A stretch of 64,000 bases of DNA from Paenibacillus_V sp046244365 (GCF_046244365.1 NZ_CP176395.1:62001-126000), one strand, 5' to 3'. Counted from the stretch's first letter, positions 17,012 to 25,850 are shown. A program made the numbers and translations. The notes: generated by a model from the sequence alone, not told the origin.

Positions 17012-18556
17012 ATGGAGCAACACGGACTTCAGCTGAGCGATCTGTACACATTAGCGCCGGAGTTGACGTTGGTCATAGCCGCCATCGTCATTTCGTTAAT
17101 CGATTTGTTCATACCCAAAACGGTCAACCGCAGCCTGCTTGGCTGGCTTACTCTGATCGGCATCATCGTATCGGGCATATTCGTCGCTCTGCAGCTTGGA
17201 CCGACCTCGCTGATCGATCCGGCGAACCCCGAGACGGGAACGTTAACAAGCTTACTCGGCGGCAGCTATCGCATCGATAACTTTGCGAATGTGCTGAAGT
17301 TGATTTTGCTCGGCTCTACGGGACTGATCGTTTTGATGAGCATCGGCTCCGTAAAGGAAGAAGACATTCCGCATAAAGGGGAATTTTATTACTTCTTCCT
17401 GCCGGCTGTGCTTGGCGCGATGATCACGGCTTCCTCCGGCGATTTGATTACGCTGTTCGTCGGTCTTGAGCTGCTCAGTATAACGTCCTATATCATGGTC
17501 GGCATGCGGAAGAAAGACAAGAAGTCGAACGAAGGGGCATTCAAGTATGCCGTTCTCGGAGCGATTTCCTCGGCTATCATTCTGTACGGCATGTCCTTCC
17601 TGTACGGGATGTCGGGCTCGACGAATCTGATGGCGATCAATGCGGCGCTGCAGCAGGCCGATCCTTCGTTCTCTGCGCTCCTGTACGTTTCGTTCTTCCT
17701 GCTGCTGGCCGGCTTCGGTTTCAAAATAGCGGCGGCACCGTTTCACAATTGGGCGCCGGACGTTTATCAAGGGGCGCCGACGCCGGTTACGGCATTTTTG
17801 GCGGTCGTATCGAAAGCCGCCGGCTTCGCGATTCTGTTCCGCGTCATGTACGGCGTATTTTACGGGAATGCCGGAACGCCGGAGCATCCGATCGGAGAAG
17901 ATGCGTTCTTCGCCATCAGTGTGCTTGCAGCGATCGCAATGATCGTCGGTAACGTGACCGCCCTTCGCCAGAAAAACGCGAAACGGCTGCTTGCATACTC
18001 CGGAATCGCCAACGCCGGGTACTTGCTGGTTCCGATTGCGACGCAGTTTTCGCTCATTCATTATACGAATTTCTCGGAATTCGCTTATTATTTGCTGGCC
18101 TACGCGCTAATGAATATCGGAGCGTTTGCGGTGCTGCTGACGATCGAGCGTTCGACGGGCTCATCGGAGCTCAGCGGCTATGCAGGCCTTTACTACCGCG
18201 CACCGTGGACGGCGGCCGCGATGGTGCTGCTCATTTTATCGCTAGCAGGTATCCCGGTGACAGGCGGCTTTTTCGGGAAGCTGTTCATCTTGATGGGAAC
18301 CTTGCAAAACCAAACGTATTGGCTTGCGGCGATCATGCTCGCGACAAGCGTCATATCCTACTACTATTACTTCAGCATCATCCGCCAAATGTTCATGCGC
18401 AGCGACGAGGCGGCTCCGGTCCGCACGACGCCGACTATCGTCATCACGCTATGGATCTGTACGATTGGCACCGTGGCGATGGGTGCTTACCCGCAAGGTG
18501 TGCTTGGCTGGCTGCAGGATATGTTCAAACTGACCCGCGACTTGTTCGTTTCGTAA
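17012..18556 (+). CDS. nuoN: NADH-quinone oxidoreductase subunit N
   Basis: A 514-residue antiporter-like subunit. FVGLELLSITSYIMVG carries the membrane glutamate, and APFHNWAPDVYQGAPTPVTA and NAKRLLAYSGIANAGY are diagnostic. It is the last gene of the nuo operon. The operon lacks nuoE, nuoF and nuoG, so the NADH dehydrogenase module is not encoded here. Confidence 0.95.
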   Translation: MEQHGLQLSDLYTLAPELTLVIAAIVISLIDLFIPKTVNRSLLGWLTLIGIIVSGIFVALQLGPTSLIDPANPETGTLTSLLGGSYRIDNFANVLKLILLGSTGLIVLMSIGSVKEEDIPHKGEFYYFFLPAVLGAMITASSGDLITLFVGLELLSITSYIMVGMRKKDKKSNEGAFKYAVLGAISSAIILYGMSFLYGMSGSTNLMAINAALQQADPSFSALLYVSFFLLLAGFGFKIAAAPFHNWAPDVYQGAPTPVTAFLAVVSKAAGFAILFRVMYGVFYGNAGTPEHPIGEDAFFAISVLAAIAMIVGNVTALRQKNAKRLLAYSGIANAGYLLVPIATQFSLIHYTNFSEFAYYLLAYALMNIGAFAVLLTIERSTGSSELSGYAGLYYRAPWTAAAMVLLILSLAGIPVTGGFFGKLFILMGTLQNQTYWLAAIMLATSVISYYYYFSIIRQMFMRSDEAAPVRTTPTIVITLWICTIGTVAMGAYPQGVLGWLQDMFKLTRDLFVS

Positions 18557-18574
18557 TCAAAGTCTCGATCCATG

Positions 18575-18604
18575 AAGGAGTTCCGATTTTCGGAACTCCT
18601 TTTT
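18575..18604 (+). terminator. intrinsic terminator of the nuo operon
   Basis: An 11-bp perfect stem (AAGGAGTTCCG / CGGAACTCCTT) followed by T residues, 18 bases after the nuoN stop. Confidence 0.85.
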
Positions 18605-18722
18605 GCTGTATTTGCTCGTGTATGCATCAAACCTAATGCCGCCGGAGAAATCGCTCCGGCGGTTTTACTCTTTAAGGGGAGAAGCGCCTCTGTTACAGTG
18701 AGGTTATTTGAAGTGGGAGTTT

Positions 18723-18819
18723 GAGGGCAGGGCCCTCGATGTTCGGGAGTCCGAGGGCAGGGCCCTGGCGGGGGTCCAGGGGGCGGCGCCCCTTGGGGTC
18801 CTCCCCTTTGAAGGGGAGG
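18723..18819. repeat. GC-rich palindromic block
   Basis: The 14-mer GAGGGCAGGGCCCT occurs at 18723-18736 and again at 18753-18766. A hairpin-forming CCAGGGGGC...GCCCCTTGG element spans about 18776-18796, and a perfect 9-bp stem (CCTCCCCTT/AAGGGGAGG) lies at 18800-18819. The composition differs sharply from the flanks and looks like a dispersed intergenic repeat. Confidence 0.55.
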
Positions 18820-18820
18820 A

Positions 18821-18900
18821 TTTAGGAGGGGTAGAGATGCTTTAGGAGGGGTAGAGATGCTTTAGGAGGGGTAGAGACGCTTTCAGAGGGGTAGAAACAC
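18821..18900 (+). repeat. 20-bp tandem repeat, about four copies
   Basis: Copies at 18821-18840 and 18841-18860 are identical, the third at 18861-18880 has one change, and the fourth at 18881-18900 is degenerate. Each of the first two holds AGGAGGGG, then ATG six bases on (18837, 18857), then CTT and TAG, so each is a ribosome site with a two-codon reading frame whose stop overlaps the next ribosome site. The period is not a multiple of three. Confidence 0.85.
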
Positions 18901-19093
18901 CCTGGGATTTTTGGGGTAGACCATGTAGATAACGCTTTTAGGTGGTGTAGAGCTCTCTGGCAGGTAGAAACGCCTTTGCGCGAACATGCAAATATCAGCA
19001 CGGGTTTTCATAATGAAGCAGGGAACGAGCGGCCAATGGCGAATTAGTTAAACGGACAACATTGCGACAACATTCGCCAAAGGATGCCCGATT

Positions 19094-21586
19094 ATGACAA
19101 AAAAAACGTTATTTTTGGTTGTGCTTTTATTCGCTGTCGGCACTACCGCCGCGTGGGCTGCCGAGCCCAATGATCCGCTTATAAGCAACCAAGATTATTT
19201 AAGGCAAATTCATGCTTACGAAGCTTGGGATATCGCTAAACGAAACACGGATATTATTATTGCCGTCGTGGATACGGGAATCGATTTGGATCACCCCGAT
19301 TTGAAGGACAATCTGGTTCCCGGAGCGAATTTGATCCAGCCTAGTAAACCTCCGATGGACGATAAAGGTCATGGTACCAACGTAGCGGGCGTATTAGCCG
19401 CAGCGGCCGACAACGATAAGGGAATTGCCGGACTGCTCTGGAACGCCAAAATTATGCCGATTAAAGCGCTGGAGTCCGACGGCACCGGCGACGAGGAGAA
19501 GCTGGGCGAAGGAATTCGCTATGCCGTGGATCACGGTGCCAAAATCGTTGTACTCTCTCTAGGCATTAACAAATATTCGTCTTACATGAGCGCTATAATC
19601 GACTATGCGGAGGAACGCGGCGTTCTGCTTGTAGCCGCAGCCGGGAATGAGGGCAACGCCGTTCGGTATCCCGCCGCATATCCGACCGTTCTTGCCGTCG
19701 GAGGCGTAGGGAAGGACAATAAACCGGAGGCATTGTCCAATTTTGGGCCGGAACTGGATATCGTGGCCCCATGGGACGTCTTTACGACCGCAATTCGAGG
19801 TACGTATACGGAGAAGAACGGCACATCGCTTGCTGCTCCTCAGGTAGCTGCGGTGAGCGCGCTGCTCTGGTCGATTCATCCGGAATGGAAGCCGTATCAA
19901 ATTCGCAATGCAATTCGCCAAAGCGCGGAGGATTTGGAAACGCCGGGTTGGGATCCGGTAACGGGGTTCGGCCTGCTTCGCGCCGATCGTGCGCTCGCCC
20001 TAGCCTATCGCGACGATATGTTTGAGCCTAACGACACATTGTCTAGCGCAAAACCTCTTCCGGTCAACAGCTCGATTGACGCATCGTTCGCGAACGCCAA
20101 CGATAACGATTGGTTCGTCGTGGATGCGCCGTATGACGGACTGCTTCGCGTTCAGTTGATTGGCGAGGATGCCGGACTCAAAGGGCAGCTTGTACACTAT
20201 TCAGATTCGGCCGGAGCAGGCGTTTCCTATAACGAAGGGCTTTCCTCCGGCGTTGAAATCCCTCTTCTCAAAGGAAAGAGCTACCTCAAGCTTCAATCGC
20301 AAGGCGTCCCGAAAGGGCAAGGCGTGTATCATTTGAAAACGGATTTCAGGATGCATGCCGATGCTTTCGAAGACAATGACCGTCAATTCAAAGCCTATGT
20401 GCTGCCAAATAGAAGCCAGACGGTGGTCGGCACGTTTCATGCGTACCGTGACGACGACTGGTTTGCCATGATCGTCGACCAGCCGGGGACGCTGCAAATT
20501 AAGCTTGCCGTCGATACCGCAAGAATCGATCCGGTGCTGCTTATTCAGCGGAAAGGCGATAAAGAAATTATTATCGACGAGCGGTCCGACGGTGAAACGG
20601 AAACGTCCATGCCTCTCGAAGTGACGCCCGGCACGTATTATATTCGAGTCAGCAATATAGCCGAGTATGCCTATCCTGTCGTCGGGGAATATATGTTGAA
20701 TATTGACTTCTCCACACGATATGAGGACCCGAACGAGCCGAATGATAAACCGTATCAGGCTGCTCTTATCGAGCTTGGGACCGGATATCAGGGTGTGCTG
20801 GACACCGATGCTGATGTAGATTGGTTTAAGTTTAAGCTAAACGGCGAAAATCTCGTTCATTTTAAACTGACGGACATACCCATCGATCGTGTCCTTACAA
20901 TCGGATTGACGGATGCCTCGCTTGCCCCGCTGCAAACGGATTTGGTGGAATCCAATTATTCGTCCGTGCAACTCGATGCTAAGCTGGCTGGAGGAACCTA
21001 TTATGTTAAGCTGACGGCCGACCGAAGCTTCAACAATCAGTTATACTCGCTTGTCGTGGATGCGGAGCCTCTTGTCTCCGGCTATGCCGACATCGGCGGG
21101 CACTGGGCGGAGACGGCTATTGCGAAGCTGACGGCCAAGCAAATCGTAAACGGCTATGCTCCCTATCGATTCGGTCCGGATCGCACGTTAACGAGGGCGG
21201 AAGCCGTCACGATGTTCGCCCGCGCTTTTGGGCTGAAGGGCGGACAAGCCTCATACACCGACGTCTCTCTCAATCATTGGGCCAAGGATGCAATAGCCGC
21301 GGCAACGCGCGTTGGAATCGTCAGCGGCTATGGAGACGGGACGTTCAGGCCCGATTCGCCGGTTACACGGATGGAACTGACCGCCATGCTTGCCCACGCG
21401 CTTGGTTTCAAACCAATCAGCGGCCCATCTCCATATGCGGATGTTGACGATTCCTATTGGGGCAGCGGCATTCTAAGGACAATGAAAGCGGAGGGCTGGG
21501 TGCAAGGCTTCGAGGACGGCAGATTTCTCCCGGGCTCCCCGGCGACTCGCGCTCAAATCGCGGCGCTTCTTGCGAAGACGGGATAA
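19094..21586 (+). CDS. SLH-anchored subtilisin-like serine protease (S8)
   Basis: An 830-residue exported protease. A signal peptide ends near residue 22 (AWA/AEP). The S8 catalytic triad is Asp60 (VVDTGID), His93 (GHGTNVAG) and Ser245 (NGTSLAAP), with the oxyanion Asn185 (AAGNEG). After the catalytic domain come three pre-peptidase-C-like beta domains, each opening with an EPND, EDND or EPND-type motif. Three SLH motifs end the protein (LTRAEAVT, VTRMELTA, ATRAQIAA), so it should bind the pyruvylated wall polymer. There is no obvious propeptide of subtilisin type. The ribosome site is weak (AAAGGATG). Substrate unknown. Confidence 0.9.
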   Translation: MTKKTLFLVVLLFAVGTTAAWAAEPNDPLISNQDYLRQIHAYEAWDIAKRNTDIIIAVVDTGIDLDHPDLKDNLVPGANLIQPSKPPMDDKGHGTNVAGVLAAAADNDKGIAGLLWNAKIMPIKALESDGTGDEEKLGEGIRYAVDHGAKIVVLSLGINKYSSYMSAIIDYAEERGVLLVAAAGNEGNAVRYPAAYPTVLAVGGVGKDNKPEALSNFGPELDIVAPWDVFTTAIRGTYTEKNGTSLAAPQVAAVSALLWSIHPEWKPYQIRNAIRQSAEDLETPGWDPVTGFGLLRADRALALAYRDDMFEPNDTLSSAKPLPVNSSIDASFANANDNDWFVVDAPYDGLLRVQLIGEDAGLKGQLVHYSDSAGAGVSYNEGLSSGVEIPLLKGKSYLKLQSQGVPKGQGVYHLKTDFRMHADAFEDNDRQFKAYVLPNRSQTVVGTFHAYRDDDWFAMIVDQPGTLQIKLAVDTARIDPVLLIQRKGDKEIIIDERSDGETETSMPLEVTPGTYYIRVSNIAEYAYPVVGEYMLNIDFSTRYEDPNEPNDKPYQAALIELGTGYQGVLDTDADVDWFKFKLNGENLVHFKLTDIPIDRVLTIGLTDASLAPLQTDLVESNYSSVQLDAKLAGGTYYVKLTADRSFNNQLYSLVVDAEPLVSGYADIGGHWAETAIAKLTAKQIVNGYAPYRFGPDRTLTRAEAVTMFARAFGLKGGQASYTDVSLNHWAKDAIAAATRVGIVSGYGDGTFRPDSPVTRMELTAMLAHALGFKPISGPSPYADVDDSYWGSGILRTMKAEGWVQGFEDGRFLPGSPATRAQIAALLAKTG

Positions 21587-21639
21587 CGTCTCATATTCGG
21601 TAAGCCGACACACATGTATGGCATAGGAGGAAATGCGAG

Positions 21640-21897
21640 ATGGATATGGATTCGGCGGATCCGCTTAACTATTCGTTTGCCATGAGCAGTCTTGGCTATA
21701 TTGTTTTGACGCTTTGCGCGATCGGCTTATCCTGGTGGGCGCTCCAGCAGATACGCCTCGATCTTTTTGTGAAAAACCCGAAAAGTCCACAGGCGAAAGT
21801 ACTGCAAATCTTTTTGTCGATCGCGCTCGGTTATGAAGTGTCCCGGTTTTTTATCGATTATTTCAACTGGTCGGCTTTGCTCAAAGGAATGTTTTAG
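21640..21897 (+). CDS. DUF1146 family membrane protein (YwzB-like)
   Basis: An 85-residue protein with two membrane helices (about 15-36 and 50-68) separated by a basic stretch, matching the DUF1146/YwzB family. In Bacillus subtilis ywzB also lies between the atp operon and murAA, so the position supports the call. Function is unknown. The ATG at 21640 follows AGGAGG at 21625-21630; the ATG two codons later is an alternative. Confidence 0.8.
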   Translation: MDMDSADPLNYSFAMSSLGYIVLTLCAIGLSWWALQQIRLDLFVKNPKSPQAKVLQIFLSIALGYEVSRFFIDYFNWSALLKGMF

Positions 21898-22258
21898 CGA
21901 GTTCCGAAGCGAAATCTCCGGTAACTCATTTTCCCGGTAAACATAGGCATATAAGCCTACGCTCCTGCAGCGGTTTGTTCTTGGGATGCACAGGACGAGC
22001 CAAAAGCGGCTCGACATGATTTTGTCGAATAACATAGTCCCTACTTGTCAACAATGGATAATAACAACAACGAATGGGTGTCCCCCATCTCAAATAATCA
22101 GATAGTACCGTCTTATAATACGAATAGCCTACGAACGTTATGAAGAACGTCGGTTTACGACTGAATGCCTACGCTGAACCTATGTGTTTGCACAAGCGCG
22201 GGCAGCAGCGGCCAGCACACAAACGATGCTGACATCAAACAGGCGCGGAGGGACCATG
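21898..22258. other. gene-free region upstream of murA
   Basis: A hairpin at 21996-22013 (CGAGCC/GGCTCG) without a strong T-run may end the upstream transcript. A consensus TATAAT occurs at 22114-22119 but has no recognisable -35 at the proper distance, so I do not call a promoter. The murA frame is open from 22184 but shows no ribosome site there. Confidence 0.45.
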
Positions 22259-23581
22259 ATGAGCAAAATAATCGTCCGCGGGGGCAAACGATTATCGGGT
22301 AAAGTGAAAGTATGCGGGGCGAAGAACGCCGTTCTTCCCATAATAGCCGCATCGCTGTTAAGCGGCGAAGGCGAAAGCGTCATCCATGACGTACCGCATT
22401 TGGACGACGTGATGACGATGATCCAGGTGCTGAAGCATCTGGGTGCCAATATCGTCTATGAACGCGATATGATGCGTGTAGATGCGACGGACATCGTTTC
22501 TTGCGAGGGCACTTACGAACTGGTCCGCAAAATGCGGGCGTCTTTCCTGATCGTCGGACCGCTGCTGGCCAGAATGGGCCGCGCCAAGATTGCGCTTCCC
22601 GGCGGCTGTGCCATCGGAACCCGTCCGATCGACCAGCATCTTAAAGGCTTTGAAGCGATGGGCGCCACGATCGAGCTCGGCCAAGGCTATATTGAAGCGA
22701 AGGTAGAGGGAAGGCTAAAAGGGGCCAAGGTGTATTTGGACGTCGCAAGCGTAGGGGCGACCGAGAACATCATGATGGCTGCCGCTCTTGCCGAAGGTAC
22801 AACCGTTATTGAAAATGCGGCCAAAGAGCCGGAAATCGTCGATCTTGCCAATTATTTGAATGCCATGGGGGCTCGCATACGCGGCGCCGGGACCGGAGTG
22901 ATCCGAATCGACGGCGTGGAACATTTGCGGAGCGTAACCCATACCGTGATTCCGGACCGTATCGAGGCAGGCACCTATATGGTTGCGGCGGCGATTACCG
23001 GCAGCAGTTTATATATTGAAGGCGCGATTGCCGATCATATGATGCCGGTCATCTCCAAGCTTCAGGAAATGGGCGTTGTGATTGATGAGGATGAGAACGG
23101 CTTATACGTAAGCGCACCCGAGCCGCTTAAAGCGGTCGACGTGAAGACGCTGCCGTACCCCGGCTTTCCGACGGATATGCAATCGCAGATGATGGCGCTT
23201 TTGATGAAAGCGGACGGAACGAGTCTTGTGACGGAGACGGTGTTCGAGAACCGGTTTATGCACGTAGACGCGTTTCTTGCGATGAATGCACAAATCAAGG
23301 TCGAAGGCCGTACCGCGGTTGTCGTCGGAAATGCAAGACTGAAGGGCGCCAAAGTATGCGCGACCGACCTGCGTGCGGGCGCCGCACTCTTACTCGCGGG
23401 TCTTGCGGCGGACGGAGAGACGGAAGTGACCGGTATCCATCATATCGATCGCGGCTATGTGGGCATCGTCTCGCGGCTGCAGGAGCTGGGGGCCGATATT
23501 CGGAGGGTCGAAATCGATCTGGAGCAAGAAGAGGAAACGAGCGAAGTCGGCTTGTTCGCCATCCAGCCTACTTGGGCATGA
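22259..23581 (+). CDS. murA: UDP-N-acetylglucosamine 1-carboxyvinyltransferase (MurA)
   Basis: A 440-residue cytoplasmic enzyme that transfers enolpyruvate from PEP to UDP-GlcNAc, the first committed step of peptidoglycan synthesis and the target of fosfomycin. Lys22-Asn23 (CGAKNAVLP) and the catalytic Cys117 (LPGGCAIGTRPIDQH) are present, so it should be fosfomycin-sensitive. Adjacent ATG codons occur at 22256 and 22259; I prefer 22259, which leaves better spacing from GGAGGGA at 22248-22253. Its place before spoIID matches MurAA of Bacillus. Confidence 0.96.
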   Translation: MSKIIVRGGKRLSGKVKVCGAKNAVLPIIAASLLSGEGESVIHDVPHLDDVMTMIQVLKHLGANIVYERDMMRVDATDIVSCEGTYELVRKMRASFLIVGPLLARMGRAKIALPGGCAIGTRPIDQHLKGFEAMGATIELGQGYIEAKVEGRLKGAKVYLDVASVGATENIMMAAALAEGTTVIENAAKEPEIVDLANYLNAMGARIRGAGTGVIRIDGVEHLRSVTHTVIPDRIEAGTYMVAAAITGSSLYIEGAIADHMMPVISKLQEMGVVIDEDENGLYVSAPEPLKAVDVKTLPYPGFPTDMQSQMMALLMKADGTSLVTETVFENRFMHVDAFLAMNAQIKVEGRTAVVVGNARLKGAKVCATDLRAGAALLLAGLAADGETEVTGIHHIDRGYVGIVSRLQELGADIRRVEIDLEQEEETSEVGLFAIQPTWA

Positions 23582-23620
23582 TAGGCGCCCTAGCGGCTTA
23601 ACCGTTACATACGAACATAT

Positions 23621-23661
23621 AAACTGACATTCCAGCAGCAGCCGGGGTGTCAGTTTTTTTG
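23621..23661 (+). terminator. intrinsic terminator after murA
   Basis: A 9-bp stem (AAACTGACA 23621-23629 / TGTCAGTTT 23648-23656) with an 18-base loop, followed by a run of T. Confidence 0.8.
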
Positions 23662-23712
23662 TTGCTTCTTCTGTCCTTCCCTCTCAATATGCATGCGAGT
23701 TGGTCTGTTAAA

Positions 23713-23739
23713 CATGTTCTAGCAGGTGTTTCATAGTCA
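23713..23739 (+). promoter_or_regulatory. possible sigma-E promoter of spoIID
   Basis: CATGTT at 23713-23718 and CATAGTCA at 23732-23739 with a 13-bp spacer resemble the sigma-E pattern (CATATT, then CATACA-type -10). An overlapping CATATGAT at 23738 is another -10 candidate. spoIID is a known sigma-E gene, but the match is only partial. Confidence 0.3.
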
Positions 23740-23832
23740 TATGATGGATAGCAAGCCTAGCGAAAGCTGCTAGCTTGCCATTTCCGTTACGGCGGACGGA
23801 CATCGTATTCGCTAGAGGAGGCCCGTGCAAAC

Positions 23833-24915
23833 ATGATTAAACTAGCCATGCAGCGCAAAAAACAGACCGCTATCCGAGTGGGTCTATGGTTGTCTATCGT
23901 TGTCTTGATCACAATTATAGTGGTTATTCCCGGTCTCCTAATCAAAGGCTCCTCCTCTCCATCGCCTTCGGACGGTACTTCCTTGCCTGCTAACGGCTCG
24001 GTACAGGTTTCCGCCGCAGCAGAAGCCGCCAAATCTCTGATCGTCCCCGTGTATTTAACGAAGGAGCAGCGCATTGACCGCATCCCGATAGAATCTTATG
24101 TCCGCGGCGTCGTAGCGGCTGAAATGCCGGTCGAGTTCGAAGCCGAAGCGCTGAAGGCCCAGGCGCTGGCAGCCCGTACCTATATCGTGCGGCGTATTTT
24201 GGAGAAGGATACGAGCAGCGTGCCCGTAAAGGGAGCCTGGGTAACCGATACGGTTGCGCATCAGGCGTACTTGACCGACAGCCAGCTTGAAGCGCAGTGG
24301 GGCGCCGAAGCGTACCGGCAGAACGCCGCCAAAATCAGCAGTGCGGTCGAGGAGACGAAGGGCCTGATTTTGACATACGACGGCAAGCCGATTACGGCAA
24401 CCTTTTTCTCCACCAGCAATGGTTATACCGAGAACGCGGAGGATTACTGGTCGGAGGCTATCCCGTATTTGCGCAGCGTCAAAAGCCCTTGGGACAGCAA
24501 GCTGTCGCCGCGCTATCGCGAAACGATTACCATGCCCTATAGCGAGTTCGCGCGAAAGCTGGGAATCGGCGGTTCGGTGGCCGCAAGCTCGGCCGTATCC
24601 GGAAGCAAGACGCTCGAAACGTCTGACGGCCATCGCATCAAGCAGATCAAGATCGGAGGCAAGCTGTTCAGCGGCCGCCAGGTTCGTGAGAAGCTTGGGC
24701 TTAATTCGTCGCAGTTTCAATTTAAATTGAAAGGGAAGGACGTCGAGATTACTACGACCGGCTACGGCCACGGCGTCGGTATGAGCCAGTGGGGCGCCAA
24801 CGGAATGGCGAAAGAGGGCAAGACAGCCGAACAAATCGTTACCTACTATTATACCGGCATTCAAATAGAGAGCGACGCCTCTTATCTGGAACAAGCTTCT
24901 AAATCGGACTTCTAG
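23833..24915 (+). CDS. spoIID: stage II sporulation protein D (SpoIID)
   Basis: A 360-residue membrane-anchored peptidoglycan lytic transglycosylase that, with SpoIIM and SpoIIP, drives engulfment of the forespore. One N-terminal membrane helix (about residues 17-37) precedes the SpoIID domain. IPIESYVRGVVAAEMP and EALKAQALAARTYI, the latter in the catalytic glutamate region, and the C-terminal GYGHGVGMSQWGANGMA are family hallmarks. The ATG at 23833 follows GAGGAGG. It is followed by spoIIQ as in Bacillus. Confidence 0.95.
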   Translation: MIKLAMQRKKQTAIRVGLWLSIVVLITIIVVIPGLLIKGSSSPSPSDGTSLPANGSVQVSAAAEAAKSLIVPVYLTKEQRIDRIPIESYVRGVVAAEMPVEFEAEALKAQALAARTYIVRRILEKDTSSVPVKGAWVTDTVAHQAYLTDSQLEAQWGAEAYRQNAAKISSAVEETKGLILTYDGKPITATFFSTSNGYTENAEDYWSEAIPYLRSVKSPWDSKLSPRYRETITMPYSEFARKLGIGGSVAASSAVSGSKTLETSDGHRIKQIKIGGKLFSGRQVREKLGLNSSQFQFKLKGKDVEITTTGYGHGVGMSQWGANGMAKEGKTAEQIVTYYYTGIQIESDASYLEQASKSDF

Positions 24916-24966
24916 CGACTCCTAAACTTCTACATTACGAATCTCCAAAAAAATCTATCATCTCGC

Positions 24967-24994
24967 GTATAAAACATCTTGATCTGGCAACAAT
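24967..24994 (+). promoter_or_regulatory. sigma-F-type promoter of spoIIQ
   Basis: GTATA at 24967-24971 and GGCAACAAT at 24986-24994 fit the forespore sigma-F consensus (GYATA, then GGNNANANT) with a spacer of about 14 bp. SpoIIQ is a known sigma-F product, so sequence and expectation agree. Confidence 0.65.
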
Positions 24995-25013
24995 GCTTAA
25001 TGAGGTGATAGTA

Positions 25014-25760
25014 ATGAGTGATCAAAACAGAGAGATTCAAAGCAAACCAGAAGCTGCTCAATCCACAGAAGCAGCTCCGGCGGTAAACCCGTCCTCGTCT
25101 TGGAAAAGGCTAATGTCGAAGAAGTGGGCCTTTCCTGCGCTGTACATGGTAGCCGCTGCAATTATTTTAACGTTAATGTGGGTCTACCAGAGTTCCGGAA
25201 CGTCAACCCTGACCGGTAAAGAGCTAGGCCTCGAAACCGGTAAGGCCGGAACGACGGTAACCGACGCAGGCGGCAAAACGGGAGATTCGGTAGAGGTGGC
25301 GGCGAACACGGAAACGATGCGCTGGCCGGTGAAGGATCGCAATGAGCTTGAAACAGCAATGCCTTTCTTTGACAAAGACGCAACGAGCGAAACGAAGCAA
25401 GCGGCTATGATCGAATACGGCGATACGCTGATCCCGAATGCGGGTATCGATCTGGCCAGGGAAGACAGCCAATCGTTTGACGTACTAGCGGCAGCAAGCG
25501 GCAAGGTCACGAACGTGCAAGATCATCCGGTAGCCGGACAAACCGTGGAAATCACACATCCAAACGGGCTTGTCACCGTATACCAGAGCTTGTCCGACGT
25601 GAAAGTAGCAAAGGACGCCGCAGTGAAGAAGGGCGACCTTATTGCAAAAGCGGGACGCAGCGAGCTTGGCAAGGATCTCGGCGTTCACCTTCACTTCGAG
25701 GTGCGTCAGGGTCAAAACGGTACGGCACTCAATCCGGACACGGCAATCAGCGACAAGTAA
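25014..25760 (+). CDS. spoIIQ: stage II sporulation protein Q, degenerate LytM/M23 domain
   Basis: A 248-residue forespore membrane protein with a helix at about residues 41-58 and an external M23 domain. In Bacillus, SpoIIQ pairs with SpoIIIAH across the intermembrane space to form the feeding-tube channel. The late metal motif HLHFE is intact (His225, His227), but the first metal histidine is replaced by Asn142 (PNAGID), so zinc binding and peptidase activity are probably lost, as in Bacillus subtilis where that position is also not His. I chose the ATG at 25014 after GAGGTGAT; the in-frame ATG at 24993 overlaps the promoter -10. Confidence 0.9.
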   Translation: MSDQNREIQSKPEAAQSTEAAPAVNPSSSWKRLMSKKWAFPALYMVAAAIILTLMWVYQSSGTSTLTGKELGLETGKAGTTVTDAGGKTGDSVEVAANTETMRWPVKDRNELETAMPFFDKDATSETKQAAMIEYGDTLIPNAGIDLAREDSQSFDVLAAASGKVTNVQDHPVAGQTVEITHPNGLVTVYQSLSDVKVAKDAAVKKGDLIAKAGRSELGKDLGVHLHFEVRQGQNGTALNPDTAISDK

Positions 25761-25797
25761 GCGTCTCGCTAAGCAAAGCTTAGGCAGGCGGCCATAA

Positions 25798-25830
25798 GCA
25801 GAGGGGGACAATCCTTCTCTGCTTTTTTTT
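25798..25830 (+). terminator. intrinsic terminator after spoIIQ
   Basis: An 11-bp stem with two G-T pairs (25798-25808 with 25812-25822) and loop CAA, followed by eight T. Confidence 0.85.
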
Positions 25831-25850
25831 GTGGGACAAACGCTCAATCA

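Larger units (their letters stand above)
18605..19093. other. gene-free region with hairpins and tandem repeats
   Basis: No credible gene in these 489 bases. A second terminator-like hairpin lies at 18639-18662 (CCGCCGGAG/CTCCGGCGG) followed by TTTTA. A GC-rich block from about 18720 to 18820 has a repeated 14-mer and several palindromes. The 20-bp tandem repeat follows at 18821-18900. No clear sigma-A promoter for the subtilase gene is visible. Confidence 0.6.

Noticed and set aside
22114..22119. TATAAT as a murA promoter
   Set aside because: No -35 of acceptable quality at 16-18 bp and no extended -10, so I leave it uncalled.
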